From assembly GCF_900184995.1 (NCBI RefSeq), contig NZ_LT860099.1, forward strand, positions 310,001 to 374,000: a stretch of 64,000 nt of DNA. Reading direction: 5' to 3'. Shown here in pieces: positions 50,124 through 59,485 of the stretch. A program made the translations under genes and the position numbers. The stretch comes from Konateibacter massiliensis. Its GTDB lineage: Bacteria > Bacillota > Clostridia > Lachnospirales > Lachnospiraceae. Within the stretch, counting starts at the first letter, position 1, and every line of letters starts with the position of its first letter. Below the pieces are notes generated by a model. The model did not search any database and was not told the origin of the DNA. It saw nothing but the letters and a program-made list of their open reading frames with translations.

Positions 50124-50897
50124 ATTACAACGAGCAATTATTTGATTGATAATTATAAGCAAAAATATAAATTAAAAACAGAATATGACTTGCAGCTTAA
50201 TCAATTTCCTCGTGGGTTGAAGGGTGAGTTATCAGATTATGACGTGTATATCGAATGTCAGAATAAAATGAGAATATTTAGTTATGGTCATGGAATTTTA
50301 CAAGCATATATTCCGTCACTGGGTAGAGGTAGAAATATACTGAAAGCAATAGCTGAAATTGTACAAGTTGATGTTGAGAAGTACATATATCAGGAAGAGT
50401 ATACGAATAAAAACGGTGAAGTCAATATGAGACAGATTTACGATTATGACAATTTTTATCATGCATTAAATGAAAATAAAACAATATTCAATATAGAAGA
50501 AACAGACTCAGAAATACTGTTTAAATTTCATTCTAAGAATTTTTCAGTGCTTGAACCATTTTTGAAACCGAAACAAAGTACCTCTGGACGTTCACCTTTT
50601 TCTACAAAGAATCTACGCAAAATCAAATATGAAATGTCGAGTGAGGATTTGTCAGCGTATAAAGAAATAACCACGAAAATTCCCTCGACAGACATATTAA
50701 AGTTAAGCACATACACGAATGATTTTATCAAATCACTGACAAACAAATCAAAAACTTTGGATGATATTAAGTTGGATATGAGCAAAAAATGTATCAAGGG
50801 AAAAGATTACATTCATAGTTTGGGCGATAAAACTTGGAATAATTATTTAGGATTTCTAAAAGGAGAAATATGTCGTGATTATGAAAAAGTACTTTAA
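50124..50897 (+). CDS. Hypothetical phage protein, 257 aa (ATT start)
   Basis: AAGGATG is followed by ATT 50124 (TTSNYLIDNYKQKY). TTG 50142 is in frame but about 20 nt from the ribosome site. TGA 50121 closes the frame. The protein has a beta-rich first half and a helical lysine-rich second half. No domain was recognised. Confidence 0.55.
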   Translation: MTTSNYLIDNYKQKYKLKTEYDLQLNQFPRGLKGELSDYDVYIECQNKMRIFSYGHGILQAYIPSLGRGRNILKAIAEIVQVDVEKYIYQEEYTNKNGEVNMRQIYDYDNFYHALNENKTIFNIEETDSEILFKFHSKNFSVLEPFLKPKQSTSGRSPFSTKNLRKIKYEMSSEDLSAYKEITTKIPSTDILKLSTYTNDFIKSLTNKSKTLDDIKLDMSKKCIKGKDYIHSLGDKTWNNYLGFLKGEICRDYEKVL

Positions 50898-51129
50898 AAC
50901 AAAAGAAGATTATATAGCATTTGCTGACAGTGAAATTGAAAGAACAAAAAGAGAATACTTCTATAAGCTGTTTATTCTAGCTACTGACAAAGAAGATTTT
51001 GTGTCAAGGGCTAAAAGAGATTTCCCAACTTTTTCGCAAGAAGAAATAGAGAAAGCATATAAGGACAATAGCAATATTTTGATTAGAGTTAGAAATAAGA
51101 AAACAAAGGAGAAAACTAAATGCAATTAA
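50875..51129 (+). CDS. Hypothetical protein, 84 aa
   Basis: Starts GTG 50875 or ATG 50881 inside the end of the previous gene, after AAGGAG. A lysine-rich helical product. It overlaps the dUTPase start by 10 bp. Function unknown. Confidence 0.5.
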   Translation: MIMKKYFKTKEDYIAFADSEIERTKREYFYKLFILATDKEDFVSRAKRDFPTFSQEEIEKAYKDNSNILIRVRNKKTKEKTKCN

Positions 51130-51614
51130 ATGAAAATGATTTAATATTTTCAAAAGTGAAACCCGATGCAATCATTCCAACTAAGAAAGATGAAGACGCC
51201 GGCTATGATATTTTTGCTTGTTTTGAAGAGGATTATATGGTCATTCCACCTCATTCAACGGTTATGATTCCAACTGGAATTGCTAGTGCGATGCATCCAT
51301 CTAAATATATTCAAATAGAAGAAAGAGGATCCACTGGAAGTAAAGGAATTAAAAAATCAGCAGGTGTCATTGACAGTTCGTATCGTGGAGAATGGTTTAT
51401 TCCAATTTCAAACGTAAACAATGTCAATATTATTATTTCAAAACTAAGTGATTATGAATTATTAAACAAAGACATAATTTACTCATATTCTAAAGCTATT
51501 GCACAAGGAATTGTCCACGAAGTAATTAAGATGAACAAAAAAGAAATCCCCTATGAAAAATTATTAGCTATTAAATCTGAAAGAGGCACAAACTGTTTAG
51601 GCAGTACAAATTAA
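51120..51614 (+). CDS. dut: dUTPase
   Basis: The 164-residue trimeric dUTP pyrophosphatase has motif 1 DEDAGYDIFA, motif 2 EERGSTGSKGI, motif 3 AGVIDSSYRGEW and a C-terminal RGTNCLGSTN (motif 5, somewhat diverged). It prevents uracil incorporation and supplies dUMP. ATG 51120 follows AAGGAG. Confidence 0.9.
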   Translation: MQLNENDLIFSKVKPDAIIPTKKDEDAGYDIFACFEEDYMVIPPHSTVMIPTGIASAMHPSKYIQIEERGSTGSKGIKKSAGVIDSSYRGEWFIPISNVNNVNIIISKLSDYELLNKDIIYSYSKAIAQGIVHEVIKMNKKEIPYEKLLAIKSERGTNCLGSTN

Positions 51615-51634
51615 TAAAATTACAAGGAGTATGA

Positions 51635-52300
51635 ATGACAAAATTTACAAAATTACTAGGCGTGTCATTACTTGTAAGTATGTTCATGGTCGCCCCCGCA
51701 AGGGCGGCTGGAATATCAAATTACATAGACACATTAACAAATAACCAAGCAGAAATACAGAATCAAATAACTAAAATAATTGAACAGAATAAAGAACAAA
51801 AGAGATTAAACTTAGGGATAGAACTAGAAGAGATTAATAATATTGAAGATAGTCTTGAAAGGTATCTTGCATACAAAGAACTAGTATTTAACAACAATGA
51901 TGTTTTAGATGCACCCGAAACAATCTACGATTATTATACAGAAGAAGAGATCGCTATACTTTGGAGAATAGTAGAAGCTGAAGCTACAGCAGGTGATTTT
52001 GATAATAAGGTAAATGTAGCAAACGTAGTGTTTAATCGAGTTGATTCAGAAGATTTTCCGGATACAATTTCTGATATTGTGTTTCAGAAAAACTCAAAGG
52101 TCACACAATTTTCACCTGTTTCAGATGGACGTTTTTGGAAGATAGAAGTTTCAGAAGAGACAAAATTAGCATGTGAATATGCTTTTATTTTTGAAGATAC
52201 TACGAATGGGGCTTTGTATTTTACAAAGAATGCGACCGGATTTTTTAAGACACTTGATTACATTATGACTGATAGTATTGGTCATGATTTTTATAGATAA
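51635..52300 (+). CDS. Secreted SleB-like cell wall hydrolase
   Basis: The 221-residue protein has a signal peptide (KLLGVSLLVSMFMVAPARAAG, cleavage after ARA) and a C-terminal Hydrolase_2/SleB domain. WRIVEAEA holds the likely catalytic Glu, followed by VNVANVVFNRV and QFSPV. SleB-type enzymes are lytic transglycosylases or amidases of peptidoglycan. Its export signal and position by the integrase suggest a host-modifying cargo gene, not the phage endolysin, but this is inferred. Confidence 0.85.
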   Translation: MTKFTKLLGVSLLVSMFMVAPARAAGISNYIDTLTNNQAEIQNQITKIIEQNKEQKRLNLGIELEEINNIEDSLERYLAYKELVFNNNDVLDAPETIYDYYTEEEIAILWRIVEAEATAGDFDNKVNVANVVFNRVDSEDFPDTISDIVFQKNSKVTQFSPVSDGRFWKIEVSEETKLACEYAFIFEDTTNGALYFTKNATGFFKTLDYIMTDSIGHDFYR

Positions 52301-52309
52301 ATATAGTTT

Positions 52310-52338
52310 ATCCGCTAAGTACAGCTTGGCGGATTTTT
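52310..52338 (+). terminator. Terminator before the integrase gene
   Basis: ATCCGC at 52310-52315 pairs with GCGGAT at 52329-52334, with an inner AAG/CTT pair, followed by TTTTT. A standard intrinsic terminator after the hydrolase gene. Confidence 0.85.
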
Positions 52339-52359
52339 ACAAACAAGGAGATGTGAGAT

Positions 52360-53628
52360 ATAGATAGTATTGAATTGTTGAAATATGCGCTCGAAAATGG
52401 TATGATTGATATATCCAATATACAAAAAGATATAACAATGAAAAAGCGAGAGCAATATTTAGAAATGCATCCTTATGAAATATGGCAAGGAAGTAATGGA
52501 AAATATTACACTTATCTTCCTGACGACGAGAAGGGAAGAATATTAAAGAAACGGGCAAAAAGAAAAGATTTAGAAGATATTATAATCAACTATTACGAGA
52601 ATTTGGATGACGAGATTGAGATTATTAACAAAATAAACAAGAATATGACACTAAGAGAACTTTACGATGTATGGAAAAAGTATAAAAGCTTACACACTAA
52701 TTCAAGTTCTTATATGAAACGTATTCATTCTGATTGGAGAAGTTTTTATAGTAATGACCCAATCGCAGATGTGCAAATTGAAACACTCACTAAGATATTT
52801 ATTGACGAATGGTTTCATAAGAAAATAAAAGATTATAATATGACAAAAACAAAGTTTTATAATATGTCTATTATAATAAGGGAATCGCTTGTTTATGCTA
52901 AAGATCGTGAACTCATTGAAAATAATCCATGTTTAGAAGTAAAAGTTGATTCGAGATTGTTTAGGGGTAAAAAGAAAAAGGAAAACTATGAGGAAGTTTT
53001 CCTGACCAATGAAGAACCTATTATAAAGGAGTATTGCAGAAAAAGATTTGAAAGCAACCCAGCGTGTACAACTCCGTTAGCAATTCTCTTAATGTTTGAA
53101 CTTGGTTGTCGTTCCGGGGAATTAGTAGCACTTTCAGATGCGAGTCTAAGAGGTAAATATGTATGTTTTTCAGATCAAGAGGTAGCAGAATATGATATGG
53201 AAAGTGGAGAATTTGAATATAAGGGAACAAAAGTCGTATCATATACCAAAACAGAAACTGGAGATAATAGAAATGTTTACGCCTCAGTCGAAGCTAGAAA
53301 ATTAATATCACAAATTAAAGAAGCAAATATGTTAAATGGGTATTCTGATGGAAGTTATTTAATACTCAATCCTAATGGAAGAACACATGCCGAAACAATC
53401 AATAAAGCATTGGGAAGATATTGTAATGCTTCAGGAGTAAGTCACAAAACCACTCATAAAATCAGAAAGACTTATATCTCGAAAGCAATTGATGGTAATA
53501 TTAACATTAAAAAGTTAATGGAGATGGTTGGTCATTCTTCAGCAAAAACAACTTATGGCAACTATTGTTTTGATAGGAATACAGAAACAGAATTTGAAGA
53601 CAAAATGGAACGAATTCTTGTTGGGTAA
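52360..53628 (+). CDS. int: Tyrosine recombinase integrase (ATA start)
   Basis: The 422-residue protein starts IDSIELLKYALENGMIDI, followed by a core-binding domain and the catalytic domain with R in LGCRSGELVALSD, H-x-x-R in HKIRKTYISK, H in LMEMVGHSSAKTTYGNY, and the nucleophile Tyr in that last motif. It inserts phage DNA at the tRNA site at 53,707. AAGGAG is followed by ATA 52360, where related integrases have ATG. TTG 52375 lies 24 nt from the ribosome site. Confidence 0.9.
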   Translation: MDSIELLKYALENGMIDISNIQKDITMKKREQYLEMHPYEIWQGSNGKYYTYLPDDEKGRILKKRAKRKDLEDIIINYYENLDDEIEIINKINKNMTLRELYDVWKKYKSLHTNSSSYMKRIHSDWRSFYSNDPIADVQIETLTKIFIDEWFHKKIKDYNMTKTKFYNMSIIIRESLVYAKDRELIENNPCLEVKVDSRLFRGKKKKENYEEVFLTNEEPIIKEYCRKRFESNPACTTPLAILLMFELGCRSGELVALSDASLRGKYVCFSDQEVAEYDMESGEFEYKGTKVVSYTKTETGDNRNVYASVEARKLISQIKEANMLNGYSDGSYLILNPNGRTHAETINKALGRYCNASGVSHKTTHKIRKTYISKAIDGNINIKKLMEMVGHSSAKTTYGNYCFDRNTETEFEDKMERILVG

Positions 53629-53645
53629 TCAATGATTACCTTTTT
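53624..53645 (+). terminator. Integrase terminator
   Basis: GGTAATC at 53624-53630 and GATTACC at 53634-53640 form a 7-bp stem, followed by TTTTT. The TGATTACC motif recurs at 53645-53652, so it may double as an integrase arm site. It overlaps the end of int. Confidence 0.7.
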
Positions 53646-53706
53646 GATTACCTCATTAAAACAACCTCTCAAAAGCCCTTAAAACAGTGGGTTTATAAAC
53701 ACTTTC

Positions 53707-53731
53707 GTGGGTTCGAGTCCCATCGGAAGCT
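53707..53731 (+). other. Attachment site: 3' end of a tRNA gene
   Basis: GTGGG-TTCGAGT-CCCAT forms a T-arm with the canonical T-loop, followed by CGGAAGC as the acceptor 3' strand and T as discriminator. No 5' half of a tRNA lies upstream, so this is the partial copy left at one phage end (the intact tRNA should be at the other end). The acceptor would pair with GCTTCCG, plausible for tRNA-Thr, but the identity is not proved. Confidence 0.85.
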
Positions 53732-53755
53732 TTATAAATATAAATCATAAAAATA

Positions 53756-53799
53756 GGGTAGAAGAGAAGTAATAATACAACATCTCAACTACCTTTTTT
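53756..53799 (+). terminator. Terminator after the tRNA fragment
   Basis: GGTAG and GAGA on the left pair with TCTC and CTACC on the right, followed by six T. It is probably the original terminator of the disrupted tRNA locus. Confidence 0.75.
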
Positions 53800-53969
53800 A
53801 TATACTCAATTCTACCCAAACTATTTTGAAAATGAAAATGCACGTTTTGTCAAACACCCCACGATGCTCTCATATTTCTTACGATTTATAGAATAGTATT
53901 GTATATGGCAGTATTTTAATATACTATATATAGAGGATTTTATATAAAATATTTTAGGAGATAGTATAA
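53800..53969. promoter_or_regulatory. Gap upstream of the GGDEF gene, possible promoter
   Basis: The region is AT-rich, with TATACT near 53921 as a possible -10, but its -35 is weak. No gene was seen. Confidence 0.35.
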
Positions 53970-54851
53970 GTGATTGAAAAGATTACCTTAGATAAATTAC
54001 AGAAAAATTTAGACTTTTTTAATAAGATGTATGATATGGTACGTCTTGTAGATCCAATTCATAAAAGAGTCATAGAATATCGCAGTAATGGTACAGAGCA
54101 TACTTGTGAAAATTGTTATGCATATTGGGAAAGTGGACAGATTTGTGAAAATTGTGTTTCGGTTAGAGCATATCGTGAGCAAAAAAGCTTTATAAAACTG
54201 GAACACAGCCCTAATGCGGTAATGCTAGTTACGGCGTTACCGATAGATTCCGCTCAACAGCCTGTAGTTCTTGAACTTTTAAAAAATGCAACGGATACAA
54301 TGATGATTGGTACAGGTGACTATAACAAAGGGGAGACGTTATTTAATGCAGTTCAGGATATGAATGATATGATAATACGAGATGAACTGACATCCCTATA
54401 CAATCGTAGATTTATTGATGAACGTCTGCCGGCAGACATAGTATCTGCTGTAGCTAATCAAAAACCATTATCCTTGATTTTTATAGATATTGATAATATG
54501 AAAACAACAAATGATGCTTTAGGTCATCCCGTTGGAGACAAGCTTTTAATGTATGCATCAAAAATAATTAAAGAAAGCATTCTCACGAAAGCAGATTGGG
54601 CAGCTCGTTACGGAGGGGATGAGTTTGTAATATGTCTGAATAATACCGATGAGGAAACTGCATTTCATGTTTCGCAGCAGATTGAAAATAATTTTAGTAA
54701 AGCGAAGTTTTTAGTACAGGACTCTGAGATTACGATTAAAGCATCTCTTGGTGTAACTACAATGCCTGAATCTGGGTTAACGGCAGAAGAGCTAATTAAT
54801 TTGGCTGACAAAAACATGTATAAATCAAAAAAACTGCACAGAAAAAACTAA
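53970..54851 (+). CDS. Diguanylate cyclase with cysteine-rich sensor domain
   Basis: The 293-residue protein is soluble. Residues 1-130 form a PAS-like sensor with CENCYAYWESGQICENC, possibly metal- or redox-responsive. Residues 135-293 are GGDEF (RYGGDEFVIC near residue 213) with DELTSLYNRRF. It would make cyclic-di-GMP. GTG 53970 follows AGGAG. First host gene after the phage. Confidence 0.9.
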   Translation: MIEKITLDKLQKNLDFFNKMYDMVRLVDPIHKRVIEYRSNGTEHTCENCYAYWESGQICENCVSVRAYREQKSFIKLEHSPNAVMLVTALPIDSAQQPVVLELLKNATDTMMIGTGDYNKGETLFNAVQDMNDMIIRDELTSLYNRRFIDERLPADIVSAVANQKPLSLIFIDIDNMKTTNDALGHPVGDKLLMYASKIIKESILTKADWAARYGGDEFVICLNNTDEETAFHVSQQIENNFSKAKFLVQDSEITIKASLGVTTMPESGLTAEELINLADKNMYKSKKLHRKN

Positions 54852-54854
54852 AGA

Positions 54855-55319
54855 TTAATTCTTCATATAAATTGAAAAATTCAGATAAGCAGCAAATAAA
54901 CACCATAGTAAATATGGAATTTGTAAATATGCGGCAATCGGACTTATTTCATAAAATTGTTTTATCATGATGACAATTAGAATGATTAATACTAACAACC
55001 ACAAAAACGCAAGTAAGTATTGGGAGAAACCAAAAAAGAGGATGCTCCATCCAAAATTAAAGAATAGTTGAAGTGCATAGGTTTTTAAAGCCTTTGGTGC
55101 ATTTTCATCTTTTGAGGTATATATGATATATGCCGATATCCCCATTAAAATATAAAGTATTGTCCACACAATAGGGAAAATAAAAGAGGGCGGGCTTAGC
55201 ACCGGTTTGTTAATGGTGGAATACAATGATGTATTTCCGCTTAAAAGTGAAGACAAAGCCCCAACAGCTAAAGGAATAAGAATTGAAATTATTAAACCGC
55301 TTTTATTTTGTAGCCTCAT
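54855..55319 (-). CDS. TspO/MBR family membrane protein
   Basis: The 154-residue protein has five predicted membrane helices and the TspO pattern KPVLSPPSFIFPIVWTILYILMGISAYI. Members bind porphyrins or other hydrophobic ligands. It converges with the GGDEF gene, with a 4-bp gap. The minus-strand start ATG 55319. Confidence 0.9.
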   Translation of the reverse strand: MRLQNKSGLIISILIPLAVGALSSLLSGNTSLYSTINKPVLSPPSFIFPIVWTILYILMGISAYIIYTSKDENAPKALKTYALQLFFNFGWSILFFGFSQYLLAFLWLLVLIILIVIMIKQFYEISPIAAYLQIPYLLWCLFAAYLNFSIYMKN

Positions 55320-55423
55320 ACAGTAATCACACCTTAATTATATACATATAAGTAATCATATGAAACAAGATAAAAAAATATAACCAATATGAATTGGTTA
55401 TATGAATGAACCAATATGACGCT

Positions 55424-55654
55424 TTACTTGGAATATTTTTTGTATTTAATATAATTTGTTAGGAAAATGGTTATATTCGCACATAGAATGGAAAGCGTGC
55501 AACAAAACAGCACAATGCCGCTGGCTGCATCGTTTTCATTAATGATCGTATATCTAAGGTTTATTACAGAAATAAGAACTGCAACGAGGCAAATCACAAT
55601 TGAAGCCATAGAAATAATCAACGATATTTTGTTGCTTTTAGCATTATCTTTCAT
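55424..55654 (-). CDS. Small membrane protein, 76 aa
   Basis: Two hydrophobic helices (IVICLVAVLISVINL and VLFCCTLSILCANITIFL). No recognised family. Minus strand, upstream of the TspO gene. Confidence 0.55.
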   Translation of the reverse strand: MKDNAKSNKISLIISMASIVICLVAVLISVINLRYTIINENDAASGIVLFCCTLSILCANITIFLTNYIKYKKYSK

Positions 55655-55759
55655 TTTGATACCCCTATAAAATTCTTAGATATTTGTTACCCAACATTAT
55701 ATAAATGCAAATTATTTACATATCAAGCATACATCAAATCACATTATTTTACAATAATG

Positions 55760-55786
55760 AACGTCTTTGGATAGACCAAGACGTTC
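55760..55786 (-). terminator. Hairpin after the DUF3298-type gene
   Basis: GAACGTCTT and AAGACGTTC arms with a short TGG/CCA extension form a strong stem at the 3' end of the minus-strand gene starting at 56429. An AT-rich tail follows on the minus strand. Confidence 0.55.
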
Positions 55787-56429
55787 AACAGATATTACAG
55801 GTAGGAAAATAAAATTCTGGCAAACCGGTTGAGTATGGAGCGATATCATAATGCTGATAATAAATAACACCGCACAAAGGCTGTAAATAAAAATTATCGG
55901 CACAAAAATAATCTCTTAATAAAAATCTATAATTATCGAAGTATATGCCCGGATTTTCTTGCAGTCTTTCCGATATTTGTTTTTCAATACATTTTTGCAG
56001 ATCGAGTATTGAGTTTGGTGTAAGAAGATAGACATCGCCAAGCTGCATTAAATTTCCTGTTCTTAAATCCCATGTGTTTGAGTTACGTCTTGTATTGCCG
56101 TGTGCACCGCCTGTGTAAGTATAGGTGTCCATGTAAAGACTAATAACGTTACATTGGTTATATGTCACTGTAAAATCAACAATAAATTCATAGCTATGGA
56201 ATGGCGCTTCTTCGGAATTCTGAGCGTTTTCCAGAGCCATTGGGTATAACACGGTACGGCAATAATCTTCACTATTTTTTGCCTCGTGGTAATAAAAATA
56301 ATTTATGTCTTTTACAGATATTGAGCAACGATTTGATTCAATACATGGATAATAGATTTTGTAAGTTAGTACAGGTATATCACCATAATACATGGTATCT
56401 TCTAAAAGTTTTCGGCAAACATTTAACAT
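55785..56429 (-). CDS. DUF3298/DUF4163-type protein, 214 aa
   Basis: The YTGGAHGNTRRNSNTWDLRTGNLMQLGDV segment is the DUF3298 hallmark, found in the PdaC/RsiV-like family; no signal peptide or membrane anchor was seen, so it may be cytoplasmic. Function unknown. Minus strand. Confidence 0.75.
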   Translation of the reverse strand: MLNVCRKLLEDTMYYGDIPVLTYKIYYPCIESNRCSISVKDINYFYYHEAKNSEDYCRTVLYPMALENAQNSEEAPFHSYEFIVDFTVTYNQCNVISLYMDTYTYTGGAHGNTRRNSNTWDLRTGNLMQLGDVYLLTPNSILDLQKCIEKQISERLQENPGIYFDNYRFLLRDYFCADNFYLQPLCGVIYYQHYDIAPYSTGLPEFYFPTCNIC

Positions 56430-56520
56430 AATAGCACCTTAAATTAGTAGTTGTATTAATATATGCGTAAGCTTTCAAAATGACACCAAACGGTATTGGA
56501 AATAGGCATAGCATTTTGCA

Positions 56521-56565
56521 AAAACAGGGCAGACGAGAATGGCATCTCGACTACCCTGTTTTTTT
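56521..56565. terminator. Bidirectional terminator
   Basis: AAAACAGGG-AG-CGAGA pairs with TCTCG-CT-CCCTGTTTT, with A- and T-tracts on either side. It lies just downstream of the small minus-strand gene at 56608-56757. Confidence 0.85.
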
Positions 56566-56607
56566 ATCATTAAGAAGTTCTTGTGAATTTCTTATGATAT
56601 CAATTAT

Positions 56608-56757
56608 TTACTCCGTTTTCATACCGTCATTGTCAGGCTGCGGAACTAGAATAGGAGGCATCGGTGCCGGTTCAAACGGACTAAAAGGAGGAATCGGAAT
56701 AATCGGATCCTCGTCACCGGATTTATTTTTTACATTTTCTTCTTCATCTTTTATCAT
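56608..56757 (-). CDS. Small proline-rich acidic protein, 49 aa
   Basis: The product has an acidic N-terminus and the stretch DPIIPIPPFSPFEPAPMPP. ATG 56757 follows AAAGGCGGTG on the minus strand, and a strong terminator follows its stop. The codon pattern and signals make a real gene likely. No family was recognised. Confidence 0.5.
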   Translation of the reverse strand: MIKDEEENVKNKSGDEDPIIPIPPFSPFEPAPMPPILVPQPDNDGMKTE

Positions 56758-56954
56758 GCATGCACCGCCTTTCAAGGATAGTATGTACCGGATATTGAAA
56801 AATATTAGGAAAAATATAAAAAATATAACAAAGGTACCATAATATGGGAAAGTTATAAAATTAACATAAAATTAATGATATTTTAGGAAAAGTCATGTCG
56901 AAATCGCTCGTTTGCTGTATAATGAATTCAATCAAAAGAAAGGGGGCACTTGTT

Positions 56955-58691
56955 ATGAAAATAATAAAAAATTTAAAAGTATCCACAAAATTACTTTTGC
57001 TTTATCTACCGGTCTGTGTTTTACTGGCAGCCATGCTGGGAGTATTCATTTATGAAACCGGATATGTAAATAATACGACAAAGCGGGTGTATTATGATGA
57101 AGCATATGTAAGCACACAGATGATTTTAAATGCTGATCGTGATTTTTATCAGGCAGCGGTATCAGAGAAGGAGCTTTTTCTCAGCCAGTCTACATTAGAC
57201 GCGGATAGGAAAGAAACTCTGGTGAACGACTATAAGGAAAATATTGGCCAGACAAAGGAACGTATGCAAGGGGCAGTGGATAATATAAAGGAGAATGAAG
57301 CTTTATATGGCGAGTTTAAGCATTCCGTAACCCAGATGACAATGCAGCAGCTATTCGAGGACTTCAGTGCAGATATAGAGCAGTATGAGGGTTCCTACGA
57401 TATCGATAAGATGCAGGGTGACATGGATACACATCTGACAGCATTTGATGGTGCAAGAGAAAATATCAATGCGATGACAGAGCTGATGGAAGAATATGCA
57501 CTGTACACGTCCAAGCAAATGGAGGCGAAGATTTACACAAACATCATTGTGATAGCTACAGTTATCGTAGTTGTGATTATTTCGTTGTCAGTGTTTGCGA
57601 TGGCAATTATTCGCCATCTGAAGAGGACAATTTTATTTACGACGAGGGATATGAATTCCTTGAGCAACAATGATTTATCCTTTGAGCCTTATTATCTTGA
57701 GGCGAAGGATGAGATGGGAACACTTTCAGCGTCGGTTATTCATCTGGTTAAGTCACTTAGAGAGATTGTTTCTCTTCTTGACATCACCTCTTCAAAGCTG
57801 ACGGAGAATTCTGCTGAGATGAGCGGAAATTCAGATCGCATCACAAAGTCTATGAACGAAATTACAAGCACGGTAGGAGAGATAGCTCAGAGTGCGGGAC
57901 AGCAGGCACAGGATTCGGAGAACGCGGCGATGGAATTTGAAAGTCTCGGAAAGATTATTGAGCAGAGTGTGGAGAGCACACAAAAACTCTATGAGGCAAG
58001 CAATCGTATTCAGACGATAACGAAGGAAGGATTGGCGACGGTCACAGAGCTTTCCGATATCACAGATGAAAACCAGAAATCCTTTGACCTGATTTTTGAT
58101 ACAATACGAAATACAAATGAGAGTGCGGGCAAGATTGGCGAAGTAAGTAATATTATTGCGAGCATTGCGGAGGAGACGAATCTTTTGGCACTGAATGCGT
58201 CAATTGAGGCGGCGCGTGCCGGAGAGGCAGGAAGAGGCTTTGCGGTGGTTGCAAATCAGATAAAAAAACTAGCCGAGCAATCAAGCGCATCGACTAGCTC
58301 CATCAATTCAATATTAGAGGTACTGCAAAAGCAAATTTCCCATGCCAATACCCAAAGTGATACGGTAAAGGAAGCAGTAGAACGGCAGTCAGCAAGTGTA
58401 AATGAAACAAAGGAACGCTATTCTAACATTGTAAATACAATAGGTAAGATAAACGACGAAATCGAAATACTCGACGAGGTAGGCAAAAACATGGAAGAAA
58501 GCCGCAGCAGGGTAGTGGACATTATTTCCTCCCTGGCAGCAATAGCTGAGGAAAATGCCGCCAGTACAGAGGAAACGTCAGCGACAACCGAGGAGATTAT
58601 GGCGTCGATGATAACGATTAATGAGGCGGTGACCGAGGTTGACAGTTTGAGTGTAGAATTGAAGTCGCTTATTAAAAAGTTTACGCTTTAA
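56955..58691 (+). CDS. Methyl-accepting chemotaxis protein
   Basis: The 578-residue transmembrane receptor has helix 1 at residues 13-32 ([20 protein letters not shown]), a four-helix-bundle sensor, helix 2 near residues 196-216, and HAMP. A long signalling coiled coil follows, with hairpin tip [21 protein letters not shown]. It controls CheA/CheW. ATG 56955 after AAGGGGG is chosen; the longer upstream frame lacks a ribosome site. TATAAT near 56921 may be its -10. Confidence 0.93.
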   Translation: MKIIKNLKVSTKLLLLYLPVCVLLAAMLGVFIYETGYVNNTTKRVYYDEAYVSTQMILNADRDFYQAAVSEKELFLSQSTLDADRKETLVNDYKENIGQTKERMQGAVDNIKENEALYGEFKHSVTQMTMQQLFEDFSADIEQYEGSYDIDKMQGDMDTHLTAFDGARENINAMTELMEEYALYTSKQMEAKIYTNIIVIATVIVVVIISLSVFAMAIIRHLKRTILFTTRDMNSLSNNDLSFEPYYLEAKDEMGTLSASVIHLVKSLREIVSLLDITSSKLTENSAEMSGNSDRITKSMNEITSTVGEIAQSAGQQAQDSENAAMEFESLGKIIEQSVESTQKLYEASNRIQTITKEGLATVTELSDITDENQKSFDLIFDTIRNTNESAGKIGEVSNIIASIAEETNLLALNASIEAARAGEAGRGFAVVANQIKKLAEQSSASTSSINSILEVLQKQISHANTQSDTVKEAVERQSASVNETKERYSNIVNTIGKINDEIEILDEVGKNMEESRSRVVDIISSLAAIAEENAASTEETSATTEEIMASMITINEAVTEVDSLSVELKSLIKKFTL

Positions 58692-59485
58692 AAGCGTTTC
58701 ATAATTATTTTTTCTGCCATGCCAAGCAGCATGTAAAGAAGCATTGCCATAATACAAAGAAGTACAATTGACATAAGCAGCCAATCCATTTTAAAAACCT
58801 GACTGGAATAGATAATTAAATAGCCAAGCCCCTTTCTTGCAGCCAAAAACTCTCCGATGATGACACCGACGAGAGCCAGCCCGATGTTTACCTTCATTGT
58901 GCTGATAATGACAGGAATGGAGCTTGGCAAAACTACTTTTAAAAGGACATTCTGTCGGCTACCGCCCAATGTGTAGATGAGCTTGATTTTATCCTCATCA
59001 ACCTCTTTAAAGCCTGTGTATAGGCTGATAATTGTGCCAAATATGGCAACCGATATTCCGGCGATGATGATAGTGTTCATATTGGCTCCGAGCCAGACGA
59101 TGAGAAGAGGAGCCAGTGCTGACTTTGGAAGGCTGTTTAGAACGACCAGATAAGGCTCTAATATTTCAGCCAGCTTTTCTTTTGTCCAAAGGAGCACGGA
59201 GGTTAAAATACCGATGAAAATAACAAGCAGAAAACTGAAAAAGGTTTCTGTCAGTGTAATAAAAATATGCGGAAGGATAGTGCCGTCCTTTAACATTTCA
59301 TAAAAGCAGGCGGCAATCTTAGCTGGGCTGCTGAAAATAAACGAATCAATAATCCCGAAGCTCGCTGTTATCTGCCAGATAAGCAGAAAGGCGATAAACA
59401 AGATGCAGCGAAAGAAATTGACACTATGCCTGTATTTTGTTTTTTGTTTTATATATGCAAGCTGGTGAATTGACAAGTCATTCAT
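58688..59485 (-). CDS. ABC transporter permease, SsuC/TauC family
   Basis: The 265-residue protein has about six membrane helices and the EAA-like motif ([21 protein letters not shown]). The family takes up sulfonates, nitrate or pyrimidine precursors. It forms an operon with the ATPase at 59478; no substrate-binding protein lies in the window. It converges with the chemotaxis gene and overlaps its end by 4 bp. Confidence 0.9.
   Translation of the reverse strand: MNDLSIHQLAYIKQKTKYRHSVNFFRCILFIAFLLIWQITASFGIIDSFIFSSPAKIAACFYEMLKDGTILPHIFITLTETFFSFLLVIFIGILTSVLLWTKEKLAEILEPYLVVLNSLPKSALAPLLIVWLGANMNTIIIAGISVAIFGTIISLYTGFKEVDEDKIKLIYTLGGSRQNVLLKVVLPSSIPVIISTMKVNIGLALVGVIIGEFLAARKGLGYLIIYSSQVFKMDWLLMSIVLLCIMAMLLYMLLGMAEKIIMKRF

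Noticed and set aside
56480-56842. 120-codon plus-strand frame
   Set aside because: It crosses a strong terminator and is antisense to the better supported small gene 56608-56757.
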